From DASVHS01 sp035468985 (GTDB taxonomy: Bacteria; Acidobacteriota; Thermoanaerobaculia; Gp7-AA8), in the NCBI GenBank assembly GCA_035468985.1, contig DATISF010000032.1:24116-88115 (forward strand): 64,000 nucleotides of DNA, in the 5' to 3' direction. Positions 1 through 7,135 of this stretch are shown in pieces; positions within the stretch are counted from its first letter, which is position 1, and every line of letters begins with the position of its first letter. The notes below the pieces were generated by a model that was given only the letters and a program-made list of their open reading frames with translations, searched no databases and was not told the origin of the DNA. Made by a program: the position numbers and the translations under genes.

Positions 1-1
1 C

Positions 2-73
2 TCCAGCCGCGAGGCGGTGCGGCGCACGATCGCCGACGTCGTCGAGCAGTTCCGGAACGGGCCGCTGTCGTGA
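2..73 (+). CDS. 3' end of an unidentified protein (cut by window edge)
   Basis: An open frame runs in from the left edge and ends at TGA 71-73, giving 23 C-terminal residues (ending VVEQFRNGPLS). The next gene starts at GTG 70, so the two overlap as GTGA, which suggests translational coupling. The fragment is too short to assign a family. By position it probably belongs to the same envelope-glycan operon as the following glycosyltransferase. Confidence 0.6.
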   Translation, partial: SSREAVRRTIADVVEQFRNGPLS

Positions 74-1974
74 GCGAGCGCGCCGTCGTCCGGCTCCTGA
101 TCGCGGTGACGATCGTCGCCGCCGCCGTCCGGATGCTTTCGGTCATCGGCCTGCATCCGCTGAACTGGGACGAGATCGAATTCTTCAGGGCCACCGATTG
201 GGTGCGCCAGGGTCTCACGCCCTATCGCGACTTCTGGGAGCACCACACGCCGTTGCAGTGGTACCTGTTCGCGCCGTTCGCGGCGATGACGAAGAGTCCC
301 GGTGCCGCGGCGATCGTCTGGATGCGCATCGTCCAGGTGCCGTTGTGGATTGCCACGTTCTGGCTGACGAATGTCTGGATGCGCCGCTCGGGACTGACGG
401 CGTTCGGCCGCTGGACCGCGATCGCGCTGGCGACGTGCAGCTCGCTGCTGATGATCGCCGCGGTCGAGTACCGCGTGGATGTGCTGGGGTGTGCGGTGTA
501 TGTGGCGGCCCTGGTGGTGCTGTCCGTGGAGCGGCGGCCGTCCCCGGCCGCCGGCGACGCGCCAGGACGCGCGTCGCTCCACGCGTTCCTCGCCGGCGTA
601 CTCCTCTGTCTCACCGGCTTCGCCAACCTGCGCCTCGGCCCGTTGCTGGCGCTCACGGTTCTTCTCGACGCGATCATGGATCGCCGCGAGCATCGCTGGC
701 GATTCAACCGCCGCGTGCTGTGGGTGATCACCGGCGTCATCGTCACGTTCGTGCTGGTCCTTGGATACTTCGCGGCGCGCGGTGCGTTGCGCGACATCTA
801 CCAACACGTTTGGTACGAAAACTACCTGGGCGACAAATTCGCCGATCGCGTTCCGTGGGCGTTCGTACATCGCATGCTCATCGCGTTCGGGATCCGCATC
901 TACGGCGGCGGAGATTTTTTCGAGTGGAGCGGGATCGACATCGCCGGCGTCGCGCTCATCGTTCTCGGACTCATCGGGCTCGCCCGCGCCCTGGCGCGGT
1001 GGCGGCGTCCGGACGAATGGCTCTTCTTCGCCATCCTGCAGATCGCAAACATGCTCTTCATCGCCAAGATGAAGTTCGTCTACAACTATCACCTGGAGAT
1101 CGTCGTGCTGATGATGCTGCCGTTCATCGCCGGCGAGGTCGAGCGATGGAAGCCGTTGCGGACCGTGGCCGTCTTCGCGGTCGTGGCGATGATCATCAGC
1201 GCGGGTCTGGTGATCTTTCGCGGCAAAGAACAGGATTTCGCCTACCAGGATCTCATCATGCGCGAGGCTCAATCGCACACGCGGCCGGGATCGAAAGTGT
1301 TCGACGGTGTGGGCTGGGCGCTGCGAAGGAATCCGGCGTATCGATTCTGGTTCCTGCCCGATCTCATCCGCCAGCTGATCGCGCACGGCTACGCGCCGCC
1401 GTATCGCGTGGCGGACTGGGTCGTCGATCCGCCGGCGGCGGTGATCACCGATCGCAACGCCGCGGTGTGGCTCGCCCAACATCCCGATCTCGGCTCGATG
1501 GTCGTCAGGCATTACCTTCCGCTGTGGCGCAACCTCTGGCTGCCTGCGCTCAGCGCGCGGCTCGAGCCGGGGCACGCGGTCGCGGAGTGGTACGGGCCGG
1601 TCGATGGCGACTATCGCCTCGTCGCTTCACTTGCGCTTGCGGAGCACCCGTGGTTCGCGCATCCGCTCGCGTATCGCGTCTCGGAGCCGACCGAGTTGCA
1701 CGCCGATCATCCAAGTGCGATCGCCGATGTCATCTGGTACGTGAATCGCCGTCCGGCCGCGCCCGTTCGCGGGGTTCTCCGGCTCCGCAAAGGGGACGTC
1801 GTGAACGCGGTGTCGATGATGGGCGAGCCGGTCGGAATCTTTCTCGTCCCGGGAAGCGAGCCGGTGTGGTTCCGCCAGCCGCCGCTGGGAGTGACGCTCG
1901 ATTCCGAGGCGCCGCGTGTCACGCATGTGCCCGATCTGCGGCTGGCCGTGAGTCACGGGCTGCGCTTCGATTGA
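70..1974 (+). CDS. GT-C family membrane glycosyltransferase (PMT_2/ArnT-like)
   Basis: A 634-aa polytopic membrane protein resembling the dolichyl-phosphate-mannose/ArnT class, which moves sugars from lipid-linked donors at the periplasmic face. After a first membrane helix (about residues 7-28), an acidic WDE motif at 33-35 lies in the first outer loop, where GT-C enzymes keep their catalytic acid. A PYRDFWEHHTP stretch follows at 51-61. Roughly ten hydrophobic segments reach to about residue 390, then a soluble C-terminal domain of about 240 residues. The GTG start overlaps the upstream stop by 4 nt. Residues about 152-172 are encoded by a palindromic repeat (525-583). Donor and acceptor cannot be inferred. 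The gene ends 4 bp from the convergent SIS gene. Confidence 0.75.
   Translation: MSERAVVRLLIAVTIVAAAVRMLSVIGLHPLNWDEIEFFRATDWVRQGLTPYRDFWEHHTPLQWYLFAPFAAMTKSPGAAAIVWMRIVQVPLWIATFWLTNVWMRRSGLTAFGRWTAIALATCSSLLMIAAVEYRVDVLGCAVYVAALVVLSVERRPSPAAGDAPGRASLHAFLAGVLLCLTGFANLRLGPLLALTVLLDAIMDRREHRWRFNRRVLWVITGVIVTFVLVLGYFAARGALRDIYQHVWYENYLGDKFADRVPWAFVHRMLIAFGIRIYGGGDFFEWSGIDIAGVALIVLGLIGLARALARWRRPDEWLFFAILQIANMLFIAKMKFVYNYHLEIVVLMMLPFIAGEVERWKPLRTVAVFAVVAMIISAGLVIFRGKEQDFAYQDLIMREAQSHTRPGSKVFDGVGWALRRNPAYRFWFLPDLIRQLIAHGYAPPYRVADWVVDPPAAVITDRNAAVWLAQHPDLGSMVVRHYLPLWRNLWLPALSARLEPGHAVAEWYGPVDGDYRLVASLALAEHPWFAHPLAYRVSEPTELHADHPSAIADVIWYVNRRPAAPVRGVLRLRKGDVVNAVSMMGEPVGIFLVPGSEPVWFRQPPLGVTLDSEAPRVTHVPDLRLAVSHGLRFD
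525..583. repeat. GGAGCGG three-way-junction palindrome, complete copy inside a CDS
   Basis: Outer arms CGTGGAGCG and CGCTCCACG enclose two hairpins, GGCGGCCG/CGGCCGCC and a GCGACGCG-type stem, so the folded strand is a cruciform or three-way junction. It lies in frame within the membrane glycosyltransferase gene. Related copies are at 8949-9010, 11835-11894 and 55640-55705, with partial copies elsewhere. Confidence 0.75.
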
Positions 1975-1978
1975 CGCG

Positions 1979-2575
1979 TCAGCGCACCGATTCCCACTTC
2001 GTCTGCGTCATCTTGAGCGCCGGATGGCTGACGAGCAGGTGCCAGACGACGGCGCAGAAGCCTTCCGTGTGCGGCGTGATGCGATCGTTCGAGACGACCG
2101 GCACGAGCACGCACTCGTCGGCGGATTTTTTCGTGTAGCCGCCGTCCTTGCCGACGATGCCGAACACCTTCGCGCCGACGCGACGCGCCTCGTCGATCGC
2201 TCGGACGAGATTCACCGAGACGTTCTTCTCCACGTTGCCCCCGCCGACGGAGAAGATCAGCAGCGCGTCGTTCTTCCGCAGCCGCGATCCCTTCAGCCAC
2301 TCGACGAGGCAGCCTTCCCAGCCGTCGTCGTTGATGCGCGCGGTCAGCTCGGAGACGTTGTCGGTCGGCGTGTACGCCTCGAATCCGCAGATCTTGCGGA
2401 AGTCGTTGACGGCATGGCTCGCGTGTCCCGCCGATCCGCCGACACCGAGGATGAAGAGGCGGCCGCCGGCCTCGCGGGCGCGCGCCAGACCTTCGGCAAG
2501 ACGGTCGATGGCGTCGGCGTCGATGCGGCGAACGACTTCCTGCGTCTCATCGAGATACGTTCGGCTGAAACTCAT
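1979..2575 (-). CDS. SIS-domain phosphosugar isomerase (sedoheptulose-7-phosphate isomerase-like)
   Basis: A 198-aa cytoplasmic protein with a single SIS fold. GVGGSAG at residues 44-50 matches the phosphosugar-binding loop of GmhA-type isomerases, and a second glycine-rich SVGGGN segment lies near residue 110. GmhA converts sedoheptulose 7-phosphate to heptose 7-phosphate for LPS core heptose. I start at ATG 2575 (MSFSRTYLDE), because the upstream extension is low-complexity and lies over the neighbouring gene. The first 29 bp overlap the 3' end of the upstream membrane protein, so the two are probably cotranscribed. Context supports envelope sugar synthesis; exact substrate is inferred. Confidence 0.75.
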   Translation of the reverse strand: MSFSRTYLDETQEVVRRIDADAIDRLAEGLARAREAGGRLFILGVGGSAGHASHAVNDFRKICGFEAYTPTDNVSELTARINDDGWEGCLVEWLKGSRLRKNDALLIFSVGGGNVEKNVSVNLVRAIDEARRVGAKVFGIVGKDGGYTKKSADECVLVPVVSNDRITPHTEGFCAVVWHLLVSHPALKMTQTKWESVR

Positions 2576-4337
2576 GCGTGGATGGTAACCCGACCGTGTA
2601 CCGGCCGATGGTGATCCGCTGCGGATAATTCGCGTCGATCCATTTGGCAAGCCACGGAGTTCTTTGCCTGTTCGACACTCCGTCGATGTTCGCGAGAACT
2701 TCATGGCCTTTCACCACCACGAACACCGGCCGGTGCCGCTCGAGCTGCTTCATCGCCTCGCTCCCGAGCTTCGGATCGGAGAGGTAGGGGATGTCGTGAC
2801 AGCGCGTCGCCGCCGGACGCGCCAGCATGTAGTAGAGAAACTTCTCTCCCGAGTAATCGAAGATCGGGCCGGGTGGTTGCGATTGCGAGAAAGCGTACAG
2901 CGCGCCGACATCATTCGCTTCCTGCTGATACGTGAAGAGATCGCGGGCGCGCGGGATCGGAAACGACACGGTGCCCGGCGTGGGATGCAGGCGTTCGCGG
3001 TAGGTCATCCAGTGACCGGCGAGATCCTTCGCGTTCGCCGGGAGCTCGAAATAGGGAATCGCGAGGACGATCAGCACAATCGCAAGCGCGATCTCCTTCC
3101 AGCGTTTCATTCGGATCAACGGCTCGATCGCAAACGCCACCACGATGATGCCGAGGAGAGGGAGAGAGAAGCGGATGTGACCCCAGGAGACGCGGCCTGA
3201 GGCCGTCCGGAATTCCACGAACGCGACGAACGCCAGAAGCAGCATCGCATCGCCGCGGCGGCGATCGGGGATCAGCAATGCCGCCGCGGCGAGAACGCCG
3301 TAGACGATCGGTGGAACGTAGTAGTGCGGCGCGTCCGACACCAGCCAGGGAAAGCTCAACGCCGGAAGCGGCGGTGCGGGCAGCGAGTAGATGGCATCGA
3401 AGCATTCGGGTAGACGGAGAAACGAGTCGCGGAAGAAACGGCTGATGTCGCTGCGGGTGATCAGTAGCAGCAGCAGCGGCGTCAGGATCGTGGCAATTGC
3501 TGCTCGCCAGTCCAAACGCTTCCGCAAAATCATCCAGCCCCAGATGCCCGCGGTCGCGAATAGGCCGACGTCGAGACTCCACAGCAATCCCGCCGATGCG
3601 ACAGCGCATGCGGCGATGAGGAACGCGCGCCTCTCTTTCCGAATGGCGATCAACGCCAGCCAGACGGCGAGAAGCAGCGGCAGAAGCCGATAGTGCGGAG
3701 TGGCCGGGAGCTGTCCCGCGGCGATCGCCGCGAGCGAGGCCATCGTTCCGAAGATCACCCCGAGCCACGTCGATGAGACTTCCGCCGCGATCGGTACGAG
3801 CAGCGCGACCGTCGCCGCGCCCAACACGGAACGGATCCGGCGCGTGCGGAGGATCGAAGGGGGATCGCCGAGGACGAGGAGATCGAGACCGCCATCGGCG
3901 GCGATCCCGTGCATGAACCAGATGTCGCGATACGGGCGTCCGCCCGACATCATCACCGACGCGGCGGAGAGGTTCTCGCCCTCGTGGTAGGGATCGGCGA
4001 ACGCGTACGGATGGTCGCGGGCCGGGAGAATTGCGAGGAACACCACGACCATCAGAAGCACGACGACAATGGATGGAGCACCGGCTTCAGCCGTTGTTGT
4101 TCCATCCCCGCTGAAACCGGCGCTCCATTCGCGCGTGAACCGTCCGGCGATCCAAGTCCCCAACCCCGCGACCGCGAAAAGAATCAGGACCACCGCGTAA
4201 TCCCATCCCTTCGGATAGCGATTCACCGAGACGAGGCCGATGCCATGGCCGGGAACGCCGAACAGCGGACGAAGGAGCGGGAGGAGCGGGGTAACCGCGA
4301 ACGCGGCGGCGATGCCGGCGGATACGCGCGTGATCAC
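2547..4337 (-). CDS. Polytopic membrane protein, probable GT-C glycosyltransferase
   Basis: A 596-aa protein with about ten or more hydrophobic segments and a soluble C-terminus of about 140 residues. After the first helices, YHEGE and GRPYRDIWFMHG occur in a predicted outer loop. The PYRD-W-x-H pattern is shared with the glycosyltransferase at 70-1974, where it reads PYRDFWEHH. This shared motif and the context suggest a GT-C-fold sugar transferase, but I recognise no named family. A degenerate palindrome (4072-4130) encodes an insert-like GDGTTTAEAG segment between two early helices. It overlaps the SIS gene by 29 bp at its 3' end. Confidence 0.6.
   Translation of the reverse strand: MITRVSAGIAAAFAVTPLLPLLRPLFGVPGHGIGLVSVNRYPKGWDYAVVLILFAVAGLGTWIAGRFTREWSAGFSGDGTTTAEAGAPSIVVVLLMVVVFLAILPARDHPYAFADPYHEGENLSAASVMMSGGRPYRDIWFMHGIAADGGLDLLVLGDPPSILRTRRIRSVLGAATVALLVPIAAEVSSTWLGVIFGTMASLAAIAAGQLPATPHYRLLPLLLAVWLALIAIRKERRAFLIAACAVASAGLLWSLDVGLFATAGIWGWMILRKRLDWRAAIATILTPLLLLLITRSDISRFFRDSFLRLPECFDAIYSLPAPPLPALSFPWLVSDAPHYYVPPIVYGVLAAAALLIPDRRRGDAMLLLAFVAFVEFRTASGRVSWGHIRFSLPLLGIIVVAFAIEPLIRMKRWKEIALAIVLIVLAIPYFELPANAKDLAGHWMTYRERLHPTPGTVSFPIPRARDLFTYQQEANDVGALYAFSQSQPPGPIFDYSGEKFLYYMLARPAATRCHDIPYLSDPKLGSEAMKQLERHRPVFVVVKGHEVLANIDGVSNRQRTPWLAKWIDANYPQRITIGRYTVGLPSTHEFQPNVSR
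4072..4130. repeat. Diverged GGAGC-type palindrome inside a CDS
   Basis: ATGGAGCACCGGCTTCAGC is mirrored, with a few mismatches, by GCTGAAACCGGCGCTCCAT around a short loop. The arms resemble the GGAGCGG family but the internal hairpins differ. It lies in frame in the 596-aa membrane protein. Confidence 0.55.
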
Positions 4338-4353
4338 TACACCGCAGTTTAGT

Positions 4354-5349
4354 TCAGTGCCTCACGGCCCGCTGCCGCCTCGGAATCGGAGTGGTCGTCG
4401 GCACGAACCACCCGGCCGCCGTCGGCTCGCTCACCATGAACTTCATGAGCATCCCGGCTGATTTGCGCGCGCCTGCCTCGGAGAGCGTGAAACCGTCGGC
4501 GAGAAAATCGCTGCGCTGCCAGGTCAGACCATCCGAACGCGGCGTCGTCCCGTTCGCCCACAGATACGGACCCCACGTCGCCCAGGGTGCTTTTCCTTCG
4601 ACATAACTGAGATCGGCGATGCGCGGGTCCCACATCTCACCTTTGCGCATGAATTCGATCTGTCCGAGGATCACCCAGCGGGCGGAGAGGCCGTCCTCGT
4701 AGGCGAAGGGCTCACCGAGCGTCTTCGTGGTGTCGTATCCGGCGTACTCGGGGCTGGAGAGATAGGCGATCTGCAGATTCGGGAACTGCTGTTTGAGCTC
4801 GCGAAGGATGTCGGCGAGCGTCGCTTTGAGCAGATAGGAGTCGGCGTACTGGATCGGCAGCGGCGTGTACGGGTTCTCGTTGATCTGCTGCACCCACGCG
4901 ACCTGCACCTGCGCCGGAGTGACTCCCGCGGGCTCGAACACGCTGCTTTCGTAGCTGCCCCATGCCGTCTTCCACGGGAAGTCCCACTTCACGGCATCGA
5001 GGCGATCGGCGGCCGCATTCAGGAGCACCAGCGAGTGGTGATTGACGTGCGCATCGGCAGCGGCGAGCGACTGAAACTGCTCGAACGTCCGCTGCGTGTT
5101 GCCATAGCCGACAGACAGGAACACGACTTTGCCGTCCGGAGCAGGATTGCCGTCCGCGTCGAGCGGCTGGATGAGCGCGGCCTGCCGCAATCCGGCGGCG
5201 GCGTGATCGGCGGGAATGGTCTCGTCGCCGGTGTTCTTTACGTCCCACAGCCCGCCGTAGTAGCCCCACAGGTACGGCTGCGATCCGAGATCGTTCAGCG
5301 GTACGAGGGTGGTGGCAGCGAGCGCGATACTTGCGAGAAGGACGTTCAT
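4354..5349 (-). CDS. Secreted protein of unknown function, possibly SGNH-like
   Basis: A 331-aa protein starting MNVLLASIALAATTLVPLND, which looks like a short signal peptide; the mature protein is probably periplasmic or exported. I do not firmly recognise the family. The C-terminal DGFTLSEAGARKSA resembles the DxxH block of SGNH hydrolases (DG-x-H-LSEAG-x-x-x-A), but the expected histidine is Thr here, so catalytic activity is doubtful. ATG 5349 was chosen over longer in-frame extensions because it supplies the signal peptide and leaves a 30-bp divergent gap to the DUF4186 gene. Confidence 0.55.
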   Translation of the reverse strand: MNVLLASIALAATTLVPLNDLGSQPYLWGYYGGLWDVKNTGDETIPADHAAAGLRQAALIQPLDADGNPAPDGKVVFLSVGYGNTQRTFEQFQSLAAADAHVNHHSLVLLNAAADRLDAVKWDFPWKTAWGSYESSVFEPAGVTPAQVQVAWVQQINENPYTPLPIQYADSYLLKATLADILRELKQQFPNLQIAYLSSPEYAGYDTTKTLGEPFAYEDGLSARWVILGQIEFMRKGEMWDPRIADLSYVEGKAPWATWGPYLWANGTTPRSDGLTWQRSDFLADGFTLSEAGARKSAGMLMKFMVSEPTAAGWFVPTTTPIPRRQRAVRH

Positions 5350-5379
5350 GGCCGACGGGCGCCTCAAAAAGAATGCCAG

Positions 5380-5751
5380 ATGATCGACATCGAGCGAGCT
5401 TTTGACAGCATTGCGTCTTCCGCGTTCCGGCGCAAGTTCCGGCTGAAGGGCAGCGAGCTCGCCTATTTGCACAGGTGGGGCATCGAGCGGGTGATGGAGC
5501 AGGCCGCGAAGTTCATCGACGAGCGCCTCGCGCCCGCCGAGCCGCGTAACGACGGGCGGCAGACGCCCTGGCGCAACCATCCGGTGTTCGTGGCGCAGCA
5601 CGGAACGGCCACCTGCTGCCGGGGATGCCTCGAGAAAGTTCACGAGATCGCAAAGGGCCATGCCCTGAGCGAGGACGAAACGCAGTATGTGCTGTCGGTG
5701 ATGCGCCGGTGGCTCGAACGTCAGAAGGCAGAAGGCAGAGGGCAGAAGTAA
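5380..5751 (+). CDS. DUF4186 family protein
   Basis: A 123-aa protein matching DUF4186 through its core: RNDGRQTPWRNHPVF at about residues 57-71, then a QHGTATCCRGCLEK block with a CCxxC that may bind metal, then a helix ending in RRWLERQ. Function unknown. ATG 5380 gives the family's usual length. The last residues (QKAEGRGQK) and the stop codon neighbourhood are encoded by a heptamer repeat array (5722-5748), so the C-terminus appears to have been rewritten by the repeat. Confidence 0.75.
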   Translation: MIDIERAFDSIASSAFRRKFRLKGSELAYLHRWGIERVMEQAAKFIDERLAPAEPRNDGRQTPWRNHPVFVAQHGTATCCRGCLEKVHEIAKGHALSEDETQYVLSVMRRWLERQKAEGRGQK

Positions 5752-5786
5752 CGCCTTCGTATTTCTGCCTTCTGCCCTCTGCCTTC
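5722..5786. repeat. Heptamer array with complementary partner (CAGAAGG / TTCTGCC)
   Basis: CAGAAGG repeats about 3.9 times at 5722-5748 and is answered by TTCTGCC-type heptamers at 5763-5786. The 18-nt arms 5731-5748 and 5769-5786 pair perfectly around a 20-nt loop. The left array encodes the end of the DUF4186 protein, and the hairpin lies just ahead of the cupin start at 5798, so it could act on transcription or translation between the two genes. Confidence 0.8.
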
Positions 5787-5797
5787 ATACTTTTGGG

Positions 5798-6160
5798 ATG
5801 CCGACCTTGATCTCGAAGCCATCCATCGTTCGCGCCGCCGGAAACAAGCCGAAGATCATCGAGGAGTACATCGGCCGCGTGAACTCGAAGAGCGAGGCCG
5901 TGAGCGTGGCGCGGATGCAGAGTCCATCCGGCTGGATCGAGCCGGGACAGACGCCGGAATTCGACGAATACACCGTCGTGCTTCGCGGCACTCTCCGGAT
6001 TACGACGCGCGATGGATCGATGGACGTTCGGGCCGGCCAGGCCCTCATCATCCAGAAAGGCGAATGGGTGCAGTATTCGACGCCCGGCCCGGAAGGCGCG
6101 GAGTACATCGCCGTCTGTCTCCCGGCATACTCGCCGGCGACCGTTCATCGTGACGCCTGA
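5798..6160 (+). CDS. Small single-domain cupin protein
   Basis: A 120-aa protein with one cupin beta-barrel. The first motif region is PEFDEYTVVLRGTL (about residues 53-66) and the second is VRAGQALIIQKGEWVQY (about 81-97). Glutamates and aspartates replace some of the usual metal-binding histidines, so metal binding is uncertain. Small cupins of this kind bind or isomerise small ligands. It ends 3 bp before the ornithine cyclodeaminase-family gene and probably shares its transcript. Substrate unknown. Confidence 0.65.
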   Translation: MPTLISKPSIVRAAGNKPKIIEEYIGRVNSKSEAVSVARMQSPSGWIEPGQTPEFDEYTVVLRGTLRITTRDGSMDVRAGQALIIQKGEWVQYSTPGPEGAEYIAVCLPAYSPATVHRDA

Positions 6161-6163
6161 CGC

Positions 6164-7135
6164 ATGCGTGTACTGATCGTCAACGAGCATGACGTCGAAA
6201 CGATCCTGACGATGCGCGAGTGCATCGCCGCGATGGAGGAGGCGCTTTCGGTGCTCGCTCGCGGCGAAGTGACGCAGCCTCTTCGATCACTCGTCCGCGG
6301 TTCGGGGGCGCAGGGCATCCTCGGCCTCATGCCGGCACACCGCGGCGGAAAGAATCCGGTCTATGGTCTGAAAGAGGTCTGCGTCTTTCCCGGGAATCCC
6401 GCGCGCGGCCTCGACACACATCTCGGCGCGGTGCTTCTGCACAGCGGCGAGAACGGCGCGCTGCTCGCGGTCGTCAACGCGTCGGCCATCACGGCGATCC
6501 GCACGGCCGCCGTCTCCGCCGTGGCCACGCGCCTGCTCGCGCGCGAAGATGCGAAAACGCTGGCCATCATCGGCGCCGGCGTGCAGGCGAAGTCGCACCT
6601 CGAGTCCATTCCGCTGGTGCGGAAGATCTCGGATGTGCGCGTGTACAGCAGGACGCGGGAGAAAGCGGAGAAGCTGGTTGCGGGGTTGCGGGATTCCGCG
6701 GTCGCGGGGTCGGTCGAGGATGCGGTTCGTGGCGCGGACATCATCGTCACCGCGACGAGCTCGAAGGAGCCGGTGCTGCGAGCCGAGTGGATTGCGACCG
6801 GCGCGCACATCAATGCCGTCGGATCGAGCATCGCCGCGGCGCGCGAAGTCGACGGCGCGACGATGCGCGCCGCATCGCTGTTCGTCGATCGGAAGGAGTC
6901 GACGGTCAACGAATCGGGCGATTACCTTTTCGCGTTGCGCGAGGGAGCGATCAAGGAAGGCCATGCCATGACCGAGATCGGCGATGTGCTCATCGGCGCC
7001 GCGGGAGGCCGGAAGTCGCGCCACGAGATCACGCTCTTCAAGTCGCTCGGCCTGGCGATCGAGGACCTCGCGTCCGCGGCGTTCATCTACGACAAGGTGG
7101 GCCGAAGCGGCGGCGGAACGTTCGTCGAGTTCTGA
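6164..7135 (+). CDS. Ornithine cyclodeaminase / mu-crystallin family dehydrogenase
   Basis: A 323-aa NAD(P)-dependent enzyme of the OCD/mu-crystallin superfamily, whose members include ornithine cyclodeaminase, alanine dehydrogenase and ketimine reductases. A substrate-binding N-terminal half includes GLKEVCVFPGNP near residue 70. The Rossmann half has the GAGVQAKSH dinucleotide loop (about 139-147), followed by an RTREKA segment. The family's INAVGS motif is at about 208-213. It follows the cupin gene by 3 bp and ends exactly where the convergent TPR gene ends. Substrate not determinable. Confidence 0.8.
   Translation: MRVLIVNEHDVETILTMRECIAAMEEALSVLARGEVTQPLRSLVRGSGAQGILGLMPAHRGGKNPVYGLKEVCVFPGNPARGLDTHLGAVLLHSGENGALLAVVNASAITAIRTAAVSAVATRLLAREDAKTLAIIGAGVQAKSHLESIPLVRKISDVRVYSRTREKAEKLVAGLRDSAVAGSVEDAVRGADIIVTATSSKEPVLRAEWIATGAHINAVGSSIAAAREVDGATMRAASLFVDRKESTVNESGDYLFALREGAIKEGHAMTEIGDVLIGAAGGRKSRHEITLFKSLGLAIEDLASAAFIYDKVGRSGGGTFVEF

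Noticed and set aside
198..2138. Long plus-strand frame overlapping the first glycosyltransferase
   Set aside because: Arg/Ala-rich shadow frame with no membrane segments, while frame 70-1974 encodes a coherent membrane enzyme.
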